The position numbers and the translations under genes are program-made. A stretch of 64,000 nt of DNA, taken from an uncultured Mediterraneibacter sp. (lineage in GTDB: Bacteria > Bacillota > Clostridia > Lachnospirales > Lachnospiraceae). Of this stretch, positions 18,477-26,084 are shown piece after piece. The stretch lies in assembly GCA_944381935.1 (NCBI GenBank), contig CALWMN010000002.1, positions 124,001 through 188,000 of the forward strand, read 5' to 3'. Position 1 is the first letter of the stretch. Every line of letters begins with the position of its first letter. The notes beneath the pieces were generated by a model that was given only the letters and a program-made list of their open reading frames with translations, made no database searches and was not told the DNA's origin.

Positions 18477-19049
18477 ATGGCAGTAAAGAATATTATGATC
18501 GTAGGAGTAGGCGGACAGGGGACTTTGCTGACCAGCCGTATCCTTGGAGGGCTGGCGATTGCGGGCGGATATGACGTCAAACTCTCGGAGGTCCACGGTA
18601 TGGCGCAGCGGGGCGGAAGCGTTGTCACTTTCGTCCGCTATGGGGATAAAGTCGCGGAGCCGATTGTCGAGGAAGGACAGGCGGATGTGATCATTGCTTT
18701 TGAACGGCTGGAAGCCTTAAGATATGCCCACTTTCTTAAGAAAGACGGCGCGCTGATCGTGAACGACTGGAGGATTGACCCTATGCCGGTGGTAATCGGA
18801 AGTGCCGGGTATCCTGAGAATATTCTGGAGAAACTGGGAAAAACATACAAGGTGTACAGAGTTGATGCTACAGAAGAATCCAAAAAGCTGGGCAATCCCA
18901 AAGTGTTTAACCTGATCGTGCTGGGAGTGGCTGCACAGCATATGGATTTTACAAAAGAACAGTGGTACGATGTCATTGAAAAGACAGTGCCTCCAAAGAC
19001 GGTTGAGATCAACAAGAAAGCCTTTGATGTGGGTTACAGCTTGAGATAA
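18477..19049 (+). CDS. iorB: Indolepyruvate:ferredoxin oxidoreductase, beta subunit
   Basis: IorB is the gamma-domain-like partner of IorA. The 190-residue protein opens with the nucleotide-type loop IMIVGVGGQGTLLTSRILGG, followed by SEVHGMAQRGGSVVTFVRYG, both diagnostic of this subunit. Length is normal. It begins 3 bases after iorA behind GGAGGGG, so the subunits should be made together. The following gene is an ACT-domain protein 34 bases on. Confidence 0.95.
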   Translation: MAVKNIMIVGVGGQGTLLTSRILGGLAIAGGYDVKLSEVHGMAQRGGSVVTFVRYGDKVAEPIVEEGQADVIIAFERLEALRYAHFLKKDGALIVNDWRIDPMPVVIGSAGYPENILEKLGKTYKVYRVDATEESKKLGNPKVFNLIVLGVAAQHMDFTKEQWYDVIEKTVPPKTVEINKKAFDVGYSLR

Positions 19050-19083
19050 AAAGAGAAGATTAGCGGGAAAGGCGGTGATATCA

Positions 19084-19503
19084 ATGATCAGGCAAATATC
19101 GGTATTTGTGGAAAATCAGCCGGGCAGTATGATGCGCGTGACCTCTGTGCTGACGGAAGCACATGTGAATATTCGGGCGATCTCGACCTTTGATACGCCG
19201 GAATTTGGCATTATGCGCCTTGTGGTGGATGATCCTGTTCAGGCCAAGAGCAGTCTGACGGAAAAAGGGTTCGTGACGAGAGTGAGCACTGTGATCGGTG
19301 CGGAACTTAAGGATGAAAAAGGGAATTTAAATCAGATGCTTACACTCCTTGCTGACGGACAGATCAACGTAAACTATATCTACTCCTTCGTGATACGCGA
19401 AGGAAAAGCGCCGGTCATGGTTTTTTCTACGGATGATTACGAAAATGCGGAGAAGGTTCTCCGCGATGCAGACGTAAGACTGGTGGAAGAGGATGAACTG
19501 TAA
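19084..19503 (+). CDS. Tandem ACT-domain protein (first copy)
   Basis: This 139-residue protein consists of two ACT domains and nothing else. The first begins IRQISVFVENQPGSMMRVTSVLTEAHVNIRAIS, the usual ligand-binding beta-alpha-beta pattern; the second begins near residue 70. Such small proteins usually bind amino acids. ATG 19084 is preferred over GTG 19075 because the AGGCGGTG ribosome site overlaps the GTG. Its place between iorB and the second ligase suggests that it senses an aromatic amino acid or aryl acid for this pathway; that is inference. Confidence 0.85.
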   Translation: MIRQISVFVENQPGSMMRVTSVLTEAHVNIRAISTFDTPEFGIMRLVVDDPVQAKSSLTEKGFVTRVSTVIGAELKDEKGNLNQMLTLLADGQINVNYIYSFVIREGKAPVMVFSTDDYENAEKVLRDADVRLVEEDEL

Positions 19504-19591
19504 CAGGTCCAACTGTCATGGCAGACCGGAGAGGACAGGAACTGTATTTGGCCTGTGTCATGGAAAAATACGTTAGTTAAAGGAGAAAAAA

Positions 19592-20923
19592 ATGGCGGCA
19601 GTATCATTAGAAAACTGGGTCGAGAGGATCAGGGACCCGAAGATCGAGTGCATGAGCAAAGATGAGATGGCAGCCCTTCAGGGCAAACGTCTCGTTGATG
19701 TGGTGGAGAGGGCATACAATCATGTCGATTTCTACCACAAGAAAATGAAGGATGCCGGGGTAGAACCCGGGGACATCAAATCGATTGAGGACATCAGTAA
19801 GCTTCCGTTTACGACGAAGGAGGACCTGAGGGACCACTATCCGTTCGGGCTTCTTGCGATTCCGATGAAGGACGTGGCGCGTGTGCAGGGGACGTCAGGA
19901 ACGACAGGAAAACTTACGATCGCGCCGTATTCACAGAAAGATGTAGAGGTGTGGGGAGAGTGTGTCGCCCGGGGGCTTACGATGGCAGGGCTGACAAGCG
20001 AAGATATCATTCACGTATGCTATGGGTACGGGCTTTTCACAGGAGGGATGGGACTGGATTACGGGGCACAGGCTCTTGGTGCAACTGCGATCCCGATGTC
20101 CGCAGGGAATACAAAACGGCAGATGATGTGTATGGAAGACCTGGGGGCCACCGCATTTGCGTGTACGCCTTCCTATGCCCTTTACCTTGCAGAATCGCTG
20201 GCTGAGGCAGGAGCGGTGGACCGCCTGAAGCTGAAGGTGGGAATACACGGGGCAGAGCCGTGGACGGAAGAGATGAGAAAAAAGATTGAGAGCATCCTGC
20301 ACATCAACTGTTTCGATATCTATGGTCTTTGTGAGATTACCGGACCGGGGGTGGCCCAGGATTGCATCCACAAAGAAGGGCTTCATGTCCACTGGGATTA
20401 CTTCTATCCTGAAGTTATCAACCCTGCCACACAGGAAATGTGCAAGGACGCAGAGACGGGGGAGCTGGTATTTACCACTCTTGCAAAAGAGGCGATGCCT
20501 CTGATCCGTTACCGCACGAAAGATCTGACAAGCATTGACCACAGCACATGTAAATGCGGAAGGACGCTCCCGAGGATTTCCAAGTTCACAGGAAGGACGG
20601 ACGACATGAAAGTCATCAGAGGCGTCAATGTATTCCCGACCCAGGTAGAGACGGCTCTTCTGTCGATAGGCGGAGCGGTTGCACCGCACTACATGATGAT
20701 CGTTGACAGGGAAGATAATATGGATGTCCTGACCGTTATGGTGGAAGTGGATGAGAGTATGTTCTCGGATGAGATCCGGAAGCTGGATGCACTCAGGAAT
20801 AAGATAGCGGCAGTTCTTAAGAATGCGCTCGGAATTTCCGTGAGGGTGAAACTTGTGGAACCGAAGACCATTCAGAGAAGTGAAGGCAAAGCAGTCCGCG
20901 TTATTGACAACAGGGATCTGTAG
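19592..20923 (+). CDS. Phenylacetate-CoA ligase family protein (second copy)
   Basis: This 443-residue ligase is a paralogue of the one at 15416. It has the ATP loop VQGTSGTTGKLTIAPYS, the GLCEITGPGVAQDC segment, RYRTKDLTSID and the KFTGRTDDMKVIRGVNVFP hinge. The two differ clearly outside the motifs, so this is not a recent duplication. GGAGAAAAAA precedes ATG 19592. An 88-base gap separates it from the first ACT gene. The pair may act on different aryl acids, or one may run toward acid release. Confidence 0.9.
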   Translation: MAAVSLENWVERIRDPKIECMSKDEMAALQGKRLVDVVERAYNHVDFYHKKMKDAGVEPGDIKSIEDISKLPFTTKEDLRDHYPFGLLAIPMKDVARVQGTSGTTGKLTIAPYSQKDVEVWGECVARGLTMAGLTSEDIIHVCYGYGLFTGGMGLDYGAQALGATAIPMSAGNTKRQMMCMEDLGATAFACTPSYALYLAESLAEAGAVDRLKLKVGIHGAEPWTEEMRKKIESILHINCFDIYGLCEITGPGVAQDCIHKEGLHVHWDYFYPEVINPATQEMCKDAETGELVFTTLAKEAMPLIRYRTKDLTSIDHSTCKCGRTLPRISKFTGRTDDMKVIRGVNVFPTQVETALLSIGGAVAPHYMMIVDREDNMDVLTVMVEVDESMFSDEIRKLDALRNKIAAVLKNALGISVRVKLVEPKTIQRSEGKAVRVIDNRDL

Positions 20924-20936
20924 AAGGGGGATAATC

Positions 20937-21377
20937 ATGGGAATTACAATTCAGCAGTTATCAGTATTTCTTGAAAACAGAGAAGGACGGCTGGACGAGG
21001 TTCTGTCTGTGCTTGCGGGAAATGATATTAATATCGTGGCATTAAGCCTTGCCGATACAGCGGAATATGGCATGCTCAGAATGATCGTTTCAGATCCGAA
21101 CAGGGGAAAAGCGGTCCTGAAAGAGAACGGGATCACTTCAATGCTTACGGATGTTGTGGCTCTGAGGGTCCCTCATGAGACAGGTTCTTTAAGCCGTGCA
21201 ATGCATCAGATCGTAGAGGGAGATGTAAATATTGAATACATGTATGCCTTTGCAAATGGGGAGGATGCATCCGCCGTCATGAAGACGGATGACCCTGCAA
21301 GGGTAGTCGATATTTTAAGGGGGAGCGGCTTCGATGTGTGGGAGGCATCTGAGGCGTATGTGTCCAATATAAAATAG
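20937..21377 (+). CDS. Tandem ACT-domain protein (second copy)
   Basis: This 146-residue protein again holds two ACT domains, starting ITIQQLSVFLENREGRLDEV and with a second unit from about residue 70 (ALRVPHETGSLSRAMHQIVEG). It starts 13 bases after the second ligase behind AAGGGGG. The operon therefore shows the order ligase-IorA-IorB-ACT-ligase-ACT. It probably binds an amino acid; whether it regulates the enzymes or acts elsewhere cannot be read from sequence. A strong terminator follows. Confidence 0.85.
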   Translation: MGITIQQLSVFLENREGRLDEVLSVLAGNDINIVALSLADTAEYGMLRMIVSDPNRGKAVLKENGITSMLTDVVALRVPHETGSLSRAMHQIVEGDVNIEYMYAFANGEDASAVMKTDDPARVVDILRGSGFDVWEASEAYVSNIK

Positions 21378-21394
21378 CGGGACCGAAAGAACAG

Positions 21395-21441
21395 AAAAAA
21401 ATATGACCGGGCAGTTTTGAGCTGTCCGGCCATATTTTTTT
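21395..21441. terminator. Bidirectional terminator between the ACT gene and csp
   Basis: An A-run plus ATATG..CCGG..CAG pairs with CTG..CCGG..CATAT plus a T-run around a TTTTGAG loop. It serves the IOR operon on the + strand and csp on the - strand. Confidence 0.85.
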
Positions 21442-21520
21442 AATCTCATTTCTCTGTATTGCTTTTTAATATTAAATGCCTGTCTGATTTATATATTAAA
21501 AGGTACATTAAAATATCTGA

Positions 21521-21718
21521 TTAAAGTTTTACTACGTTAGTTGCCTGTGGTCCCTTTGTGCCTTCTGTCACATCAAATTCGACAGCCTGGCCTTCTTCTA
21601 AGGATTTGAATCCGTCCATCACAAGTCCTGAGTAGTGAACGAAGATATCGTTGCCCTCAGAGTCAGAGATGAATCCGTAACCCTTCTGGTTGTTAAACCA
21701 TTTTACTGTACCTGTCAT
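21521..21718 (-). CDS. Cold-shock protein (CspA/CspB family)
   Basis: This 65-residue protein is a single cold-shock domain that binds RNA and single-stranded DNA. It has the RNP1-like KGYGFI and RNP2-like IFVHYS motifs and the opening [16 protein letters not shown]. Length is normal. The start is the ATG at 21718, behind GGAGGGTGAC; a frame that begins at 21733 would start before the ribosome site. It is monocistronic. The promoter carries a striking palindrome that hints at specific repression or an RNA-level thermal switch. Confidence 0.95.
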   Translation of the reverse strand: MTGTVKWFNNQKGYGFISDSEGNDIFVHYSGLVMDGFKSLEEGQAVEFDVTEGTKGPQATNVVKL

Positions 21719-21747
21719 TATGTCACCCTCCATAAAAATAATAAGTT

Positions 21748-21788
21748 ACAGTGTCAGTACGATACATATACTAACACTGTGACAGTGT
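21748..21788. promoter_or_regulatory. Palindromic operator or leader hairpin at the csp promoter
   Basis: Three copies of ACAGTGT/ACACTGT occur: 21748-21754, 21774-21780 and 21782-21788. The last two form a perfect dyad around base 21781 that overlaps the csp -10 box. The outer pair forms a second inverted repeat (12 of 14 bases) in the early leader. No repressor is known from this window. Confidence 0.65.
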
Positions 21789-21812
21789 AGCATGTTTAAC
21801 AATAAAAGTCAA
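21784..21812 (-). promoter_or_regulatory. csp promoter
   Basis: On the - strand TTGACT (21812-21807), a 17-base spacer and TACACT (21789-21784) form a housekeeping promoter with a roughly 60-base leader before the csp start. Confidence 0.75.
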
Positions 21813-21902
21813 CTGAATAAACATTTATTTTGTAAATGTACACAAATGTAAATCATGTAAAAAGGCAGGGCGGCTTATCCTGTGGCAGACAGGAAATCAA
21901 TC

Positions 21903-21931
21903 TTTTCAATTCTTCCGGCAGATGCTAGAAT
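21903..21931 (+). promoter_or_regulatory. Promoter for the first Rrf2 gene
   Basis: TTTTCA (21903-21908), 17 bases and an extended -10 TGCTAGAAT ending at 21931. It rules out the longer reading frame that starts at 21922. Confidence 0.55.
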
Positions 21932-21966
21932 ACAAGTGGATACATGAGGACGGAGATGATAGAGTT

Positions 21967-22419
21967 ATGAAGATATCTACAAAGGGCCGGTATGCTCTTG
22001 AAATTGTGACGGATCTCGCAATACATTCAGATCAGGAGCACCCGGAAAGCCTTAAAAATATTGCGGCCAGGAGAAAAGTGTCGGAAAAATATATAGAACG
22101 TATTGTCAAGGCGCTCAGAGAAGCGGGAATTGTCTGCAGCATCCGGGGAGCGAAAGGCGGATATTGCCTGGCGGTGCAGGAAGACCGGCTGACTGTGTAC
22201 GAGGTTCTGCTGGCGTCGGAGGGCACTCTTGTTCCTGTTGACTGTCTGATACAGGATCCGGATTGCGGCATAGACCCGGGAAAGTGCCTGACTCGGTCTG
22301 TGTGGAAAGAAATGTGGAATGCCATAACAGATACTGCGGATGAAATTACAGTGGGACAGCTTGTAAAAGAGATATCAATGCAGAGCAAGGTTGCCATTGA
22401 CAATGTAGTGGATAAATGA
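21967..22419 (+). CDS. Rrf2-family transcription regulator with three cysteines (IscR-like)
   Basis: This 150-residue Rrf2 protein starts MKISTKGRYALEIVTDLA, the winged-helix opening of the family, and carries IRGAKGGYCLA in the wing. Cys93, Cys100 and Cys107 lie in C-x6-C-x6-C followed by LTRSVW, close to the C-x5-C-x5-C plus LTHALW of IscR, so it may hold a 2Fe-2S cluster and sense iron-sulfur status, NO or redox. No isc or suf genes are next to it; a second Rrf2 gene and cysK are. The ATG at 21967 agrees with the promoter at 21903-21931. Confidence 0.88.
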   Translation: MKISTKGRYALEIVTDLAIHSDQEHPESLKNIAARRKVSEKYIERIVKALREAGIVCSIRGAKGGYCLAVQEDRLTVYEVLLASEGTLVPVDCLIQDPDCGIDPGKCLTRSVWKEMWNAITDTADEITVGQLVKEISMQSKVAIDNVVDK

Positions 22420-22425
22420 TATACA
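22397..22425 (+). promoter_or_regulatory. Promoter for the second Rrf2 gene
   Basis: TTGACA (22397-22402), 17 bases and TATACA (22420-22425). The box overlaps the end of the previous gene. A TATAAT four bases further on may also be used. Confidence 0.5.
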
Positions 22426-22469
22426 TATAATACATATCGGAATAGTAGGAAATGGAAAGGAGGCAGGAT

Positions 22470-22922
22470 ATGAAGGTATCCACGAAAGGAAGATATGGTC
22501 TTCGGGCATTGGTGGATATAGCTCTGAATGAAGAGGGAGGTCCGGTTTCCCTGATTCAGACGGCACAGCGACAGCATATTTCCCTGAATTATCTGGAACA
22601 GGTTTTTTCGATACTTAAAAAGGCAGGCATTGTTGCCAGCGTAAAAGGCGCCGGCGGCGGCTACAGGCTTGCCAGAGATATGGATGAAATAACGGTGAGA
22701 GAAGTTTTTGAAGTGCTGGAGGGCAGATTCTCGATTACCGATCATGATTCCAGACAGCTGGATATTCTGGGAAAAACCGTGAAAAATCTCGTGTGGGATG
22801 AAATTGATAAACGGGTAAATATGCTTCTTGAAGGAAAGACTCTGGGGCATCTTGTACGCGAATCTCGCTGCAGGGAAAGGGGAAGCGCTCTATTCCTGAC
22901 AGATGAGAAGTCCCAAAAGTGA
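22470..22922 (+). CDS. Rrf2-family transcription regulator (CymR-like)
   Basis: This 150-residue protein starts MKVSTKGRYGLRALVDIAL and has the wing VKGAGGGYRLAR. It lacks the three-cysteine set of its neighbour, like CymR, the cysteine-metabolism repressor that works with CysK as a partner in Bacillus and Staphylococcus. It lies 34 bases upstream of cysK, which fits that role. ATG 22470 follows AAAGGAGG. CymR function is inferred from the family, the missing cysteines and context. Confidence 0.88.
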   Translation: MKVSTKGRYGLRALVDIALNEEGGPVSLIQTAQRQHISLNYLEQVFSILKKAGIVASVKGAGGGYRLARDMDEITVREVFEVLEGRFSITDHDSRQLDILGKTVKNLVWDEIDKRVNMLLEGKTLGHLVRESRCRERGSALFLTDEKSQK

Positions 22923-22955
22923 TTATTACTATAATGTACAATGGAGGAGATTAAA

Positions 22956-23885
22956 ATGGGAAGAATATATAAGAGTGTAACAGAACTGATAGGAAGGACC
23001 CCCCTTCTTGAACTGTTGAATCTTGAGAAAGAAAAGAACCTGAAGGCGCATGTCCTTGTAAAACTGGAGTATTTTAATCCGGCAGGCAGTGTAAAGGACA
23101 GGGCTGCCCTCAGTATGATAGAGGATGCGGAGCGTTCCGGAAGGATAAAACCGGGAGCGACGATTATCGAACCGACAAGCGGAAACACCGGGATAGGCCT
23201 TGCCTCTGTGGCAGCGTCCAGAGGCTATAAAGCGGTTTTCGTGATGCCTGAGACAATGAGCATTGAGAGGAGAAAGCTGCTTCTGGGATATGGGGCAGAG
23301 ATTGTGCTGACAGAAGGGGCAAAGGGAATGTCCGGTGCGATCAGGAAAGCGGCGGAGCTGGAAAAGGAAACGGACAATGCAGTCGTGCTGGGGCAGTTTG
23401 TAAATGAGGCGAATCCGGCGGCGCATTACCGCACGACGGGACCGGAGATCTGGGAAGATACAGACGGAAAAGTCGATCTCTTTATCGCAGGGGTCGGAAC
23501 CGGGGGAACGATAACCGGAACGGGGAGATATTTAAAGGAACAGAATCCGGCAGTCAGGGTAATTGCAGTGGAACCTGCAGGCTCTCCTGTGCTTTCCGGA
23601 GGGAAACCGGGGCCGCACGGTATCCAGGGGATCGGAGCGGGATTTGTGCCGGATGCGCTTGATCCCTCCGTGTTTGATCATGTGAATCAGGTAAAAGAAG
23701 AGGACGCATATGCGGCGGCGCGTCTCCTGGCCCACAGGGAAGGGATTCTTGCCGGCATTTCTTCAGGTGCTGCCCTCCACACGGCACTGGCGGAGGCGGA
23801 AAAACCGGAGAATGAAGGGAAAACAATCGTTGTCCTTCTTCCGGACACCGGAGAAAGGTATTTATCCACACCCCTTTTTGGCTGA
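22956..23885 (+). CDS. cysK: Cysteine synthase A (O-acetylserine sulfhydrylase)
   Basis: CysK makes cysteine from O-acetylserine and sulfide using PLP. The 309-residue protein has [10 protein letters not shown], the PLP lysine in [11 protein letters not shown] (Lys47), the substrate loop [11 protein letters not shown] and the phosphate loop [15 protein letters not shown]. Length is typical. ATG 22956 follows GGAGGAG; an earlier in-frame ATG at 22941 precedes that site. Its substrate is made by CysE at 41 kb. In related bacteria CysK also binds CymR, and the gene before it is CymR-like. Confidence 0.95.
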   Translation: MGRIYKSVTELIGRTPLLELLNLEKEKNLKAHVLVKLEYFNPAGSVKDRAALSMIEDAERSGRIKPGATIIEPTSGNTGIGLASVAASRGYKAVFVMPETMSIERRKLLLGYGAEIVLTEGAKGMSGAIRKAAELEKETDNAVVLGQFVNEANPAAHYRTTGPEIWEDTDGKVDLFIAGVGTGGTITGTGRYLKEQNPAVRVIAVEPAGSPVLSGGKPGPHGIQGIGAGFVPDALDPSVFDHVNQVKEEDAYAAARLLAHREGILAGISSGAALHTALAEAEKPENEGKTIVVLLPDTGERYLSTPLFG

Positions 23886-23928
23886 AACTGACCGGGAGTA
23901 TTGCGGAAATTCTTTCGGTTCAGCCAAA
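23877..23928 (+). repeat. Inverted repeat over the cysK stop codon
   Basis: TTTGGCTGAA plus CCG pair with CGG plus TTCAGCCAAA around a loop of about 21 bases. There is no T-run on the + side, so it is not a standard terminator; it may protect the transcript end. Confidence 0.5.
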
Positions 23929-23949
23929 GAAAATTACAACGAAACCTGA

Positions 23950-23978
23950 TTGAAAATTCGTATTATGTGTTATATACT
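23950..23978 (+). promoter_or_regulatory. Promoter for ptsH-ptsI
   Basis: TTGAAA (23950-23955), 17 bases and TATACT (23973-23978), 42 bases before ptsH. Confidence 0.75.
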
Positions 23979-24019
23979 TATAAAAGAATTACGAAAAGTC
24001 AAAAGGAGGAAATGTGGCT

Positions 24020-24277
24020 ATGAAAGAATTTAAATACGTGATTACGGATCCGGAGGGAATCCATGCGAGACCGGCGGGGATCCTTGTAAAGCAGGCGGCA
24101 GGATATCAGTCGGATATCAAGATCGCAAAGGGAGAGAAAAGCGCGGACGCAAAAAGGATTTTCGGTGTGATGGGACTTGGCGTCAAAACTGGCGAGGAAA
24201 TAACGGTTACTGCCGACGGTGCGGATGAGGACAAGGCGATCTCTGAACTGGAGACATTCTTCAAGGAGAATTTATAG
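24020..24277 (+). CDS. ptsH: Phosphocarrier protein HPr
   Basis: HPr passes phosphate from enzyme I to sugar permeases. The 85-residue protein has the catalytic GIHARPAGILV with His15 and the usual length. At the position of the regulatory Ser46 (KSIMG in Bacillus) it has Arg46 in AKRIFGVMGLGV, so HPr kinase control through this site should not operate in this copy. ATG 24020 is spaced ten bases from AGGAGG; a GTG at 24014 is too close. It forms a unit with ptsI. Another HPr elsewhere in the genome could carry Ser46. Confidence 0.93.
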   Translation: MKEFKYVITDPEGIHARPAGILVKQAAGYQSDIKIAKGEKSADAKRIFGVMGLGVKTGEEITVTADGADEDKAISELETFFKENL

Positions 24278-24301
24278 ACCGAGGGTTAAGGAGAATTTAT
24301 A
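24263..24301 (+). repeat. 14-base direct repeat between ptsH and ptsI
   Basis: AAGGAGAATTTATA occurs at 24263-24276, including the ptsH stop, and again at 24288-24301, where it supplies the ptsI ribosome site. It looks like a small tandem duplication. Confidence 0.8.
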
Positions 24302-24305
24302 AGTT

Positions 24306-25928
24306 ATGGTTACAATAAGCGGTAAAAGTGTTTTCGGCGGCGTTTCGATCGGGAAGCTTATGTTTTATAAAAGAAGCGAAAAGGTGATCAAGCGTACACA
24401 TGTCGACAATGTCGATGAAGAATGGAGCCGTTTTCAGAAAGCGAAGGATACAGCGGTAAACCAGCTTAAAGGATTATATGAGAAAGCCCTGGAAGATGTC
24501 GGGGAAGCAAATGCCATGATCTTTGAGATCCATCAGATGATGCTGGAGGATCTGGATTATCTTGAGTCGATCGAGAATATCATACGTACCCAGGAAGTAA
24601 ACGCGGAGTTTGCCGTTGCAACGACAGCAGATAATTTTTCCCAGATGTTTGCTGCCATGGACGATGCATATATGCAGGGAAGGGCCGCAGATGTGAAAGA
24701 TGTGTCCGAGCGCGTACTTGATATCCTTTGCGGAGTCAGCAATGGGATAAAGGAGATGGAGGAACCGTGTATCATTGCGGCGGATGATCTTGCCCCGAGT
24801 GAGACAGTGCAGCTTGACAAGAGCAAGGTGCTCGGGTTTGCCACCATGTACGGGTCGTCCAATTCCCATACGGCGATCCTCGCGCGCACCATGAACATCC
24901 CGGCGGTTATCGGCCTGGGGGATACTCTCAGTGAGAAATATGACGGCAGTCTTGCTGTCATCGACGGGTTTACCGGAACTTTGTATATCGACCCTGATGA
25001 GGAGACCCTGTCGGAAATGAAGAAGAAGAGGGAAAAGGACCTGGAGCAAAAAGCGCTTCTTGAACAGCTCAAAGGGAAAGAAAACGTAACAAAGAGCGGC
25101 CAGAAAATCAACGTATACGCAAATATCGGCAACGTATCCGACCTGGGGGCAGTGCTTAAGAACGACGCAGGCGGGATCGGATTATTCCGAAGCGAGTTTT
25201 TATACCTTGAGAATACCGATTTTCCGACTGAGGAACAGCAGTTCGCGGTTTATAAACAGGTGGCGGAGAGTATGGCAGGCAAGAAGGTCATCATCCGCAC
25301 GCTTGATATCGGGGCGGACAAGCAGGTGGATTACTTCGGGCTTGACAAGGAAGAGAACCCGGCGCTTGGCTACAGGGCGATCCGGATCTGCCTCACCAGA
25401 CCGGAGATTTTCAAAACGCAGCTCCGTGCGCTCTACCGTGCTGCTGTATATGGAAATATATCCATCATGTTCCCGATGATCATATCGGTTGACGAGATCC
25501 ATCAGATTAAAGCCATAATTGCGGAAGTGAAGGCCGGGCTTAAGGAAGAAGGCATCCCTTACCGTGATGAGGTCGAGCTTGGAGTCATGATTGAGACCCC
25601 GGCGTCTGTGATGATCAGCCGCGAACTCGCCAAAGAGGTAGACTTCTTCAGTGTCGGAACAAATGACCTTACCCAGTATACTCTGGCGATAGACCGTCAG
25701 AACTCAAAACTTGACCGGTTCTATGACCCGCATCATCCGGCGATTCTGTCCATGATAAAAATGGCGGCTGAAAGTGCACATGCAGAGGGCGCCTGGATCG
25801 GAATATGCGGAGAGCTTGGGGCAGATCTTGAACTCACAGAAGAATTTCTTAAGATGGGGCTTGACGAGTTGTCGGTGTCACCTGCCATGGTCCTTCCTTT
25901 GAGAAAAAGAATCAGGGAATGTGAATAA
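24306..25928 (+). CDS. ptsI: Phosphoenolpyruvate-protein phosphotransferase (enzyme I)
   Basis: Enzyme I starts the PTS by moving phosphate from PEP to HPr. The 540-residue protein has the N-terminal HPr-binding region, the active histidine in GSSNSHTAILAR (His188), the PEP-binding GGIGLFRSEFLYL and LDIGADKQVDYF segments, and the catalytic GICGELGAD near the end. Length is slightly short of the usual 570 but all domains are present. It is preceded by the second copy of a 14-base repeat carrying AAGGAG. A strong terminator follows. Confidence 0.97.
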   Translation: MVTISGKSVFGGVSIGKLMFYKRSEKVIKRTHVDNVDEEWSRFQKAKDTAVNQLKGLYEKALEDVGEANAMIFEIHQMMLEDLDYLESIENIIRTQEVNAEFAVATTADNFSQMFAAMDDAYMQGRAADVKDVSERVLDILCGVSNGIKEMEEPCIIAADDLAPSETVQLDKSKVLGFATMYGSSNSHTAILARTMNIPAVIGLGDTLSEKYDGSLAVIDGFTGTLYIDPDEETLSEMKKKREKDLEQKALLEQLKGKENVTKSGQKINVYANIGNVSDLGAVLKNDAGGIGLFRSEFLYLENTDFPTEEQQFAVYKQVAESMAGKKVIIRTLDIGADKQVDYFGLDKEENPALGYRAIRICLTRPEIFKTQLRALYRAAVYGNISIMFPMIISVDEIHQIKAIIAEVKAGLKEEGIPYRDEVELGVMIETPASVMISRELAKEVDFFSVGTNDLTQYTLAIDRQNSKLDRFYDPHHPAILSMIKMAAESAHAEGAWIGICGELGADLELTEEFLKMGLDELSVSPAMVLPLRKRIRECE

Positions 25929-25954
25929 AATCAGAAATCAATAACGTCTGTCAG

Positions 25955-25999
25955 AAAAATGCCGTTTTCGGATGAAAATTCCGGATACGGTATTTTTTT
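25955..25999 (+). terminator. Terminator after ptsI
   Basis: A long stem (AAAATGCCGT with ACGGTATTTT, continued by CGGA/TCCG) ends in a run of seven T. It separates ptsHI from the SOS-type promoter that starts ten bases on. Confidence 0.85.
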
Positions 26000-26009
26000 C
26001 TGGAAACAG

Positions 26010-26038
26010 TTGAAGAAACCGAACGTATGTGCTATTAT
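26010..26038 (+). promoter_or_regulatory. Promoter for the radical SAM/DUF4130 pair
   Basis: TTGAAG (26010-26015), 17 bases and TATTAT (26033-26038). Both LexA-type boxes overlap or directly follow it. Confidence 0.75.
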
Positions 26039-26058
26039 TTTGACAGAACAAACGTTCG
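26021..26058 (+). promoter_or_regulatory. Two LexA (SOS) boxes
   Basis: GAACAAACGTTC (26046-26057) is a perfect GAAC-N4-GTTC box of the Bacillus/Clostridium type and would cover the transcription start. GAACGTATGTGC (26021-26032) matches 7 of 8 positions and lies in the promoter spacer. This arrangement would block RNA polymerase when LexA is bound. Confidence 0.75.
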
Positions 26059-26084
26059 CTTTATGGAAAGGGTGGTGCATCGAT

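Noticed and set aside
17670-18596. 308-codon - strand frame opposite iorA/iorB
   Set aside because: Antisense shadow; composition is His/Cys/Arg-rich as expected for a false frame.
19931-20938. 335-codon - strand frame opposite the second ligase
   Set aside because: Antisense shadow of a clear gene with no family match.
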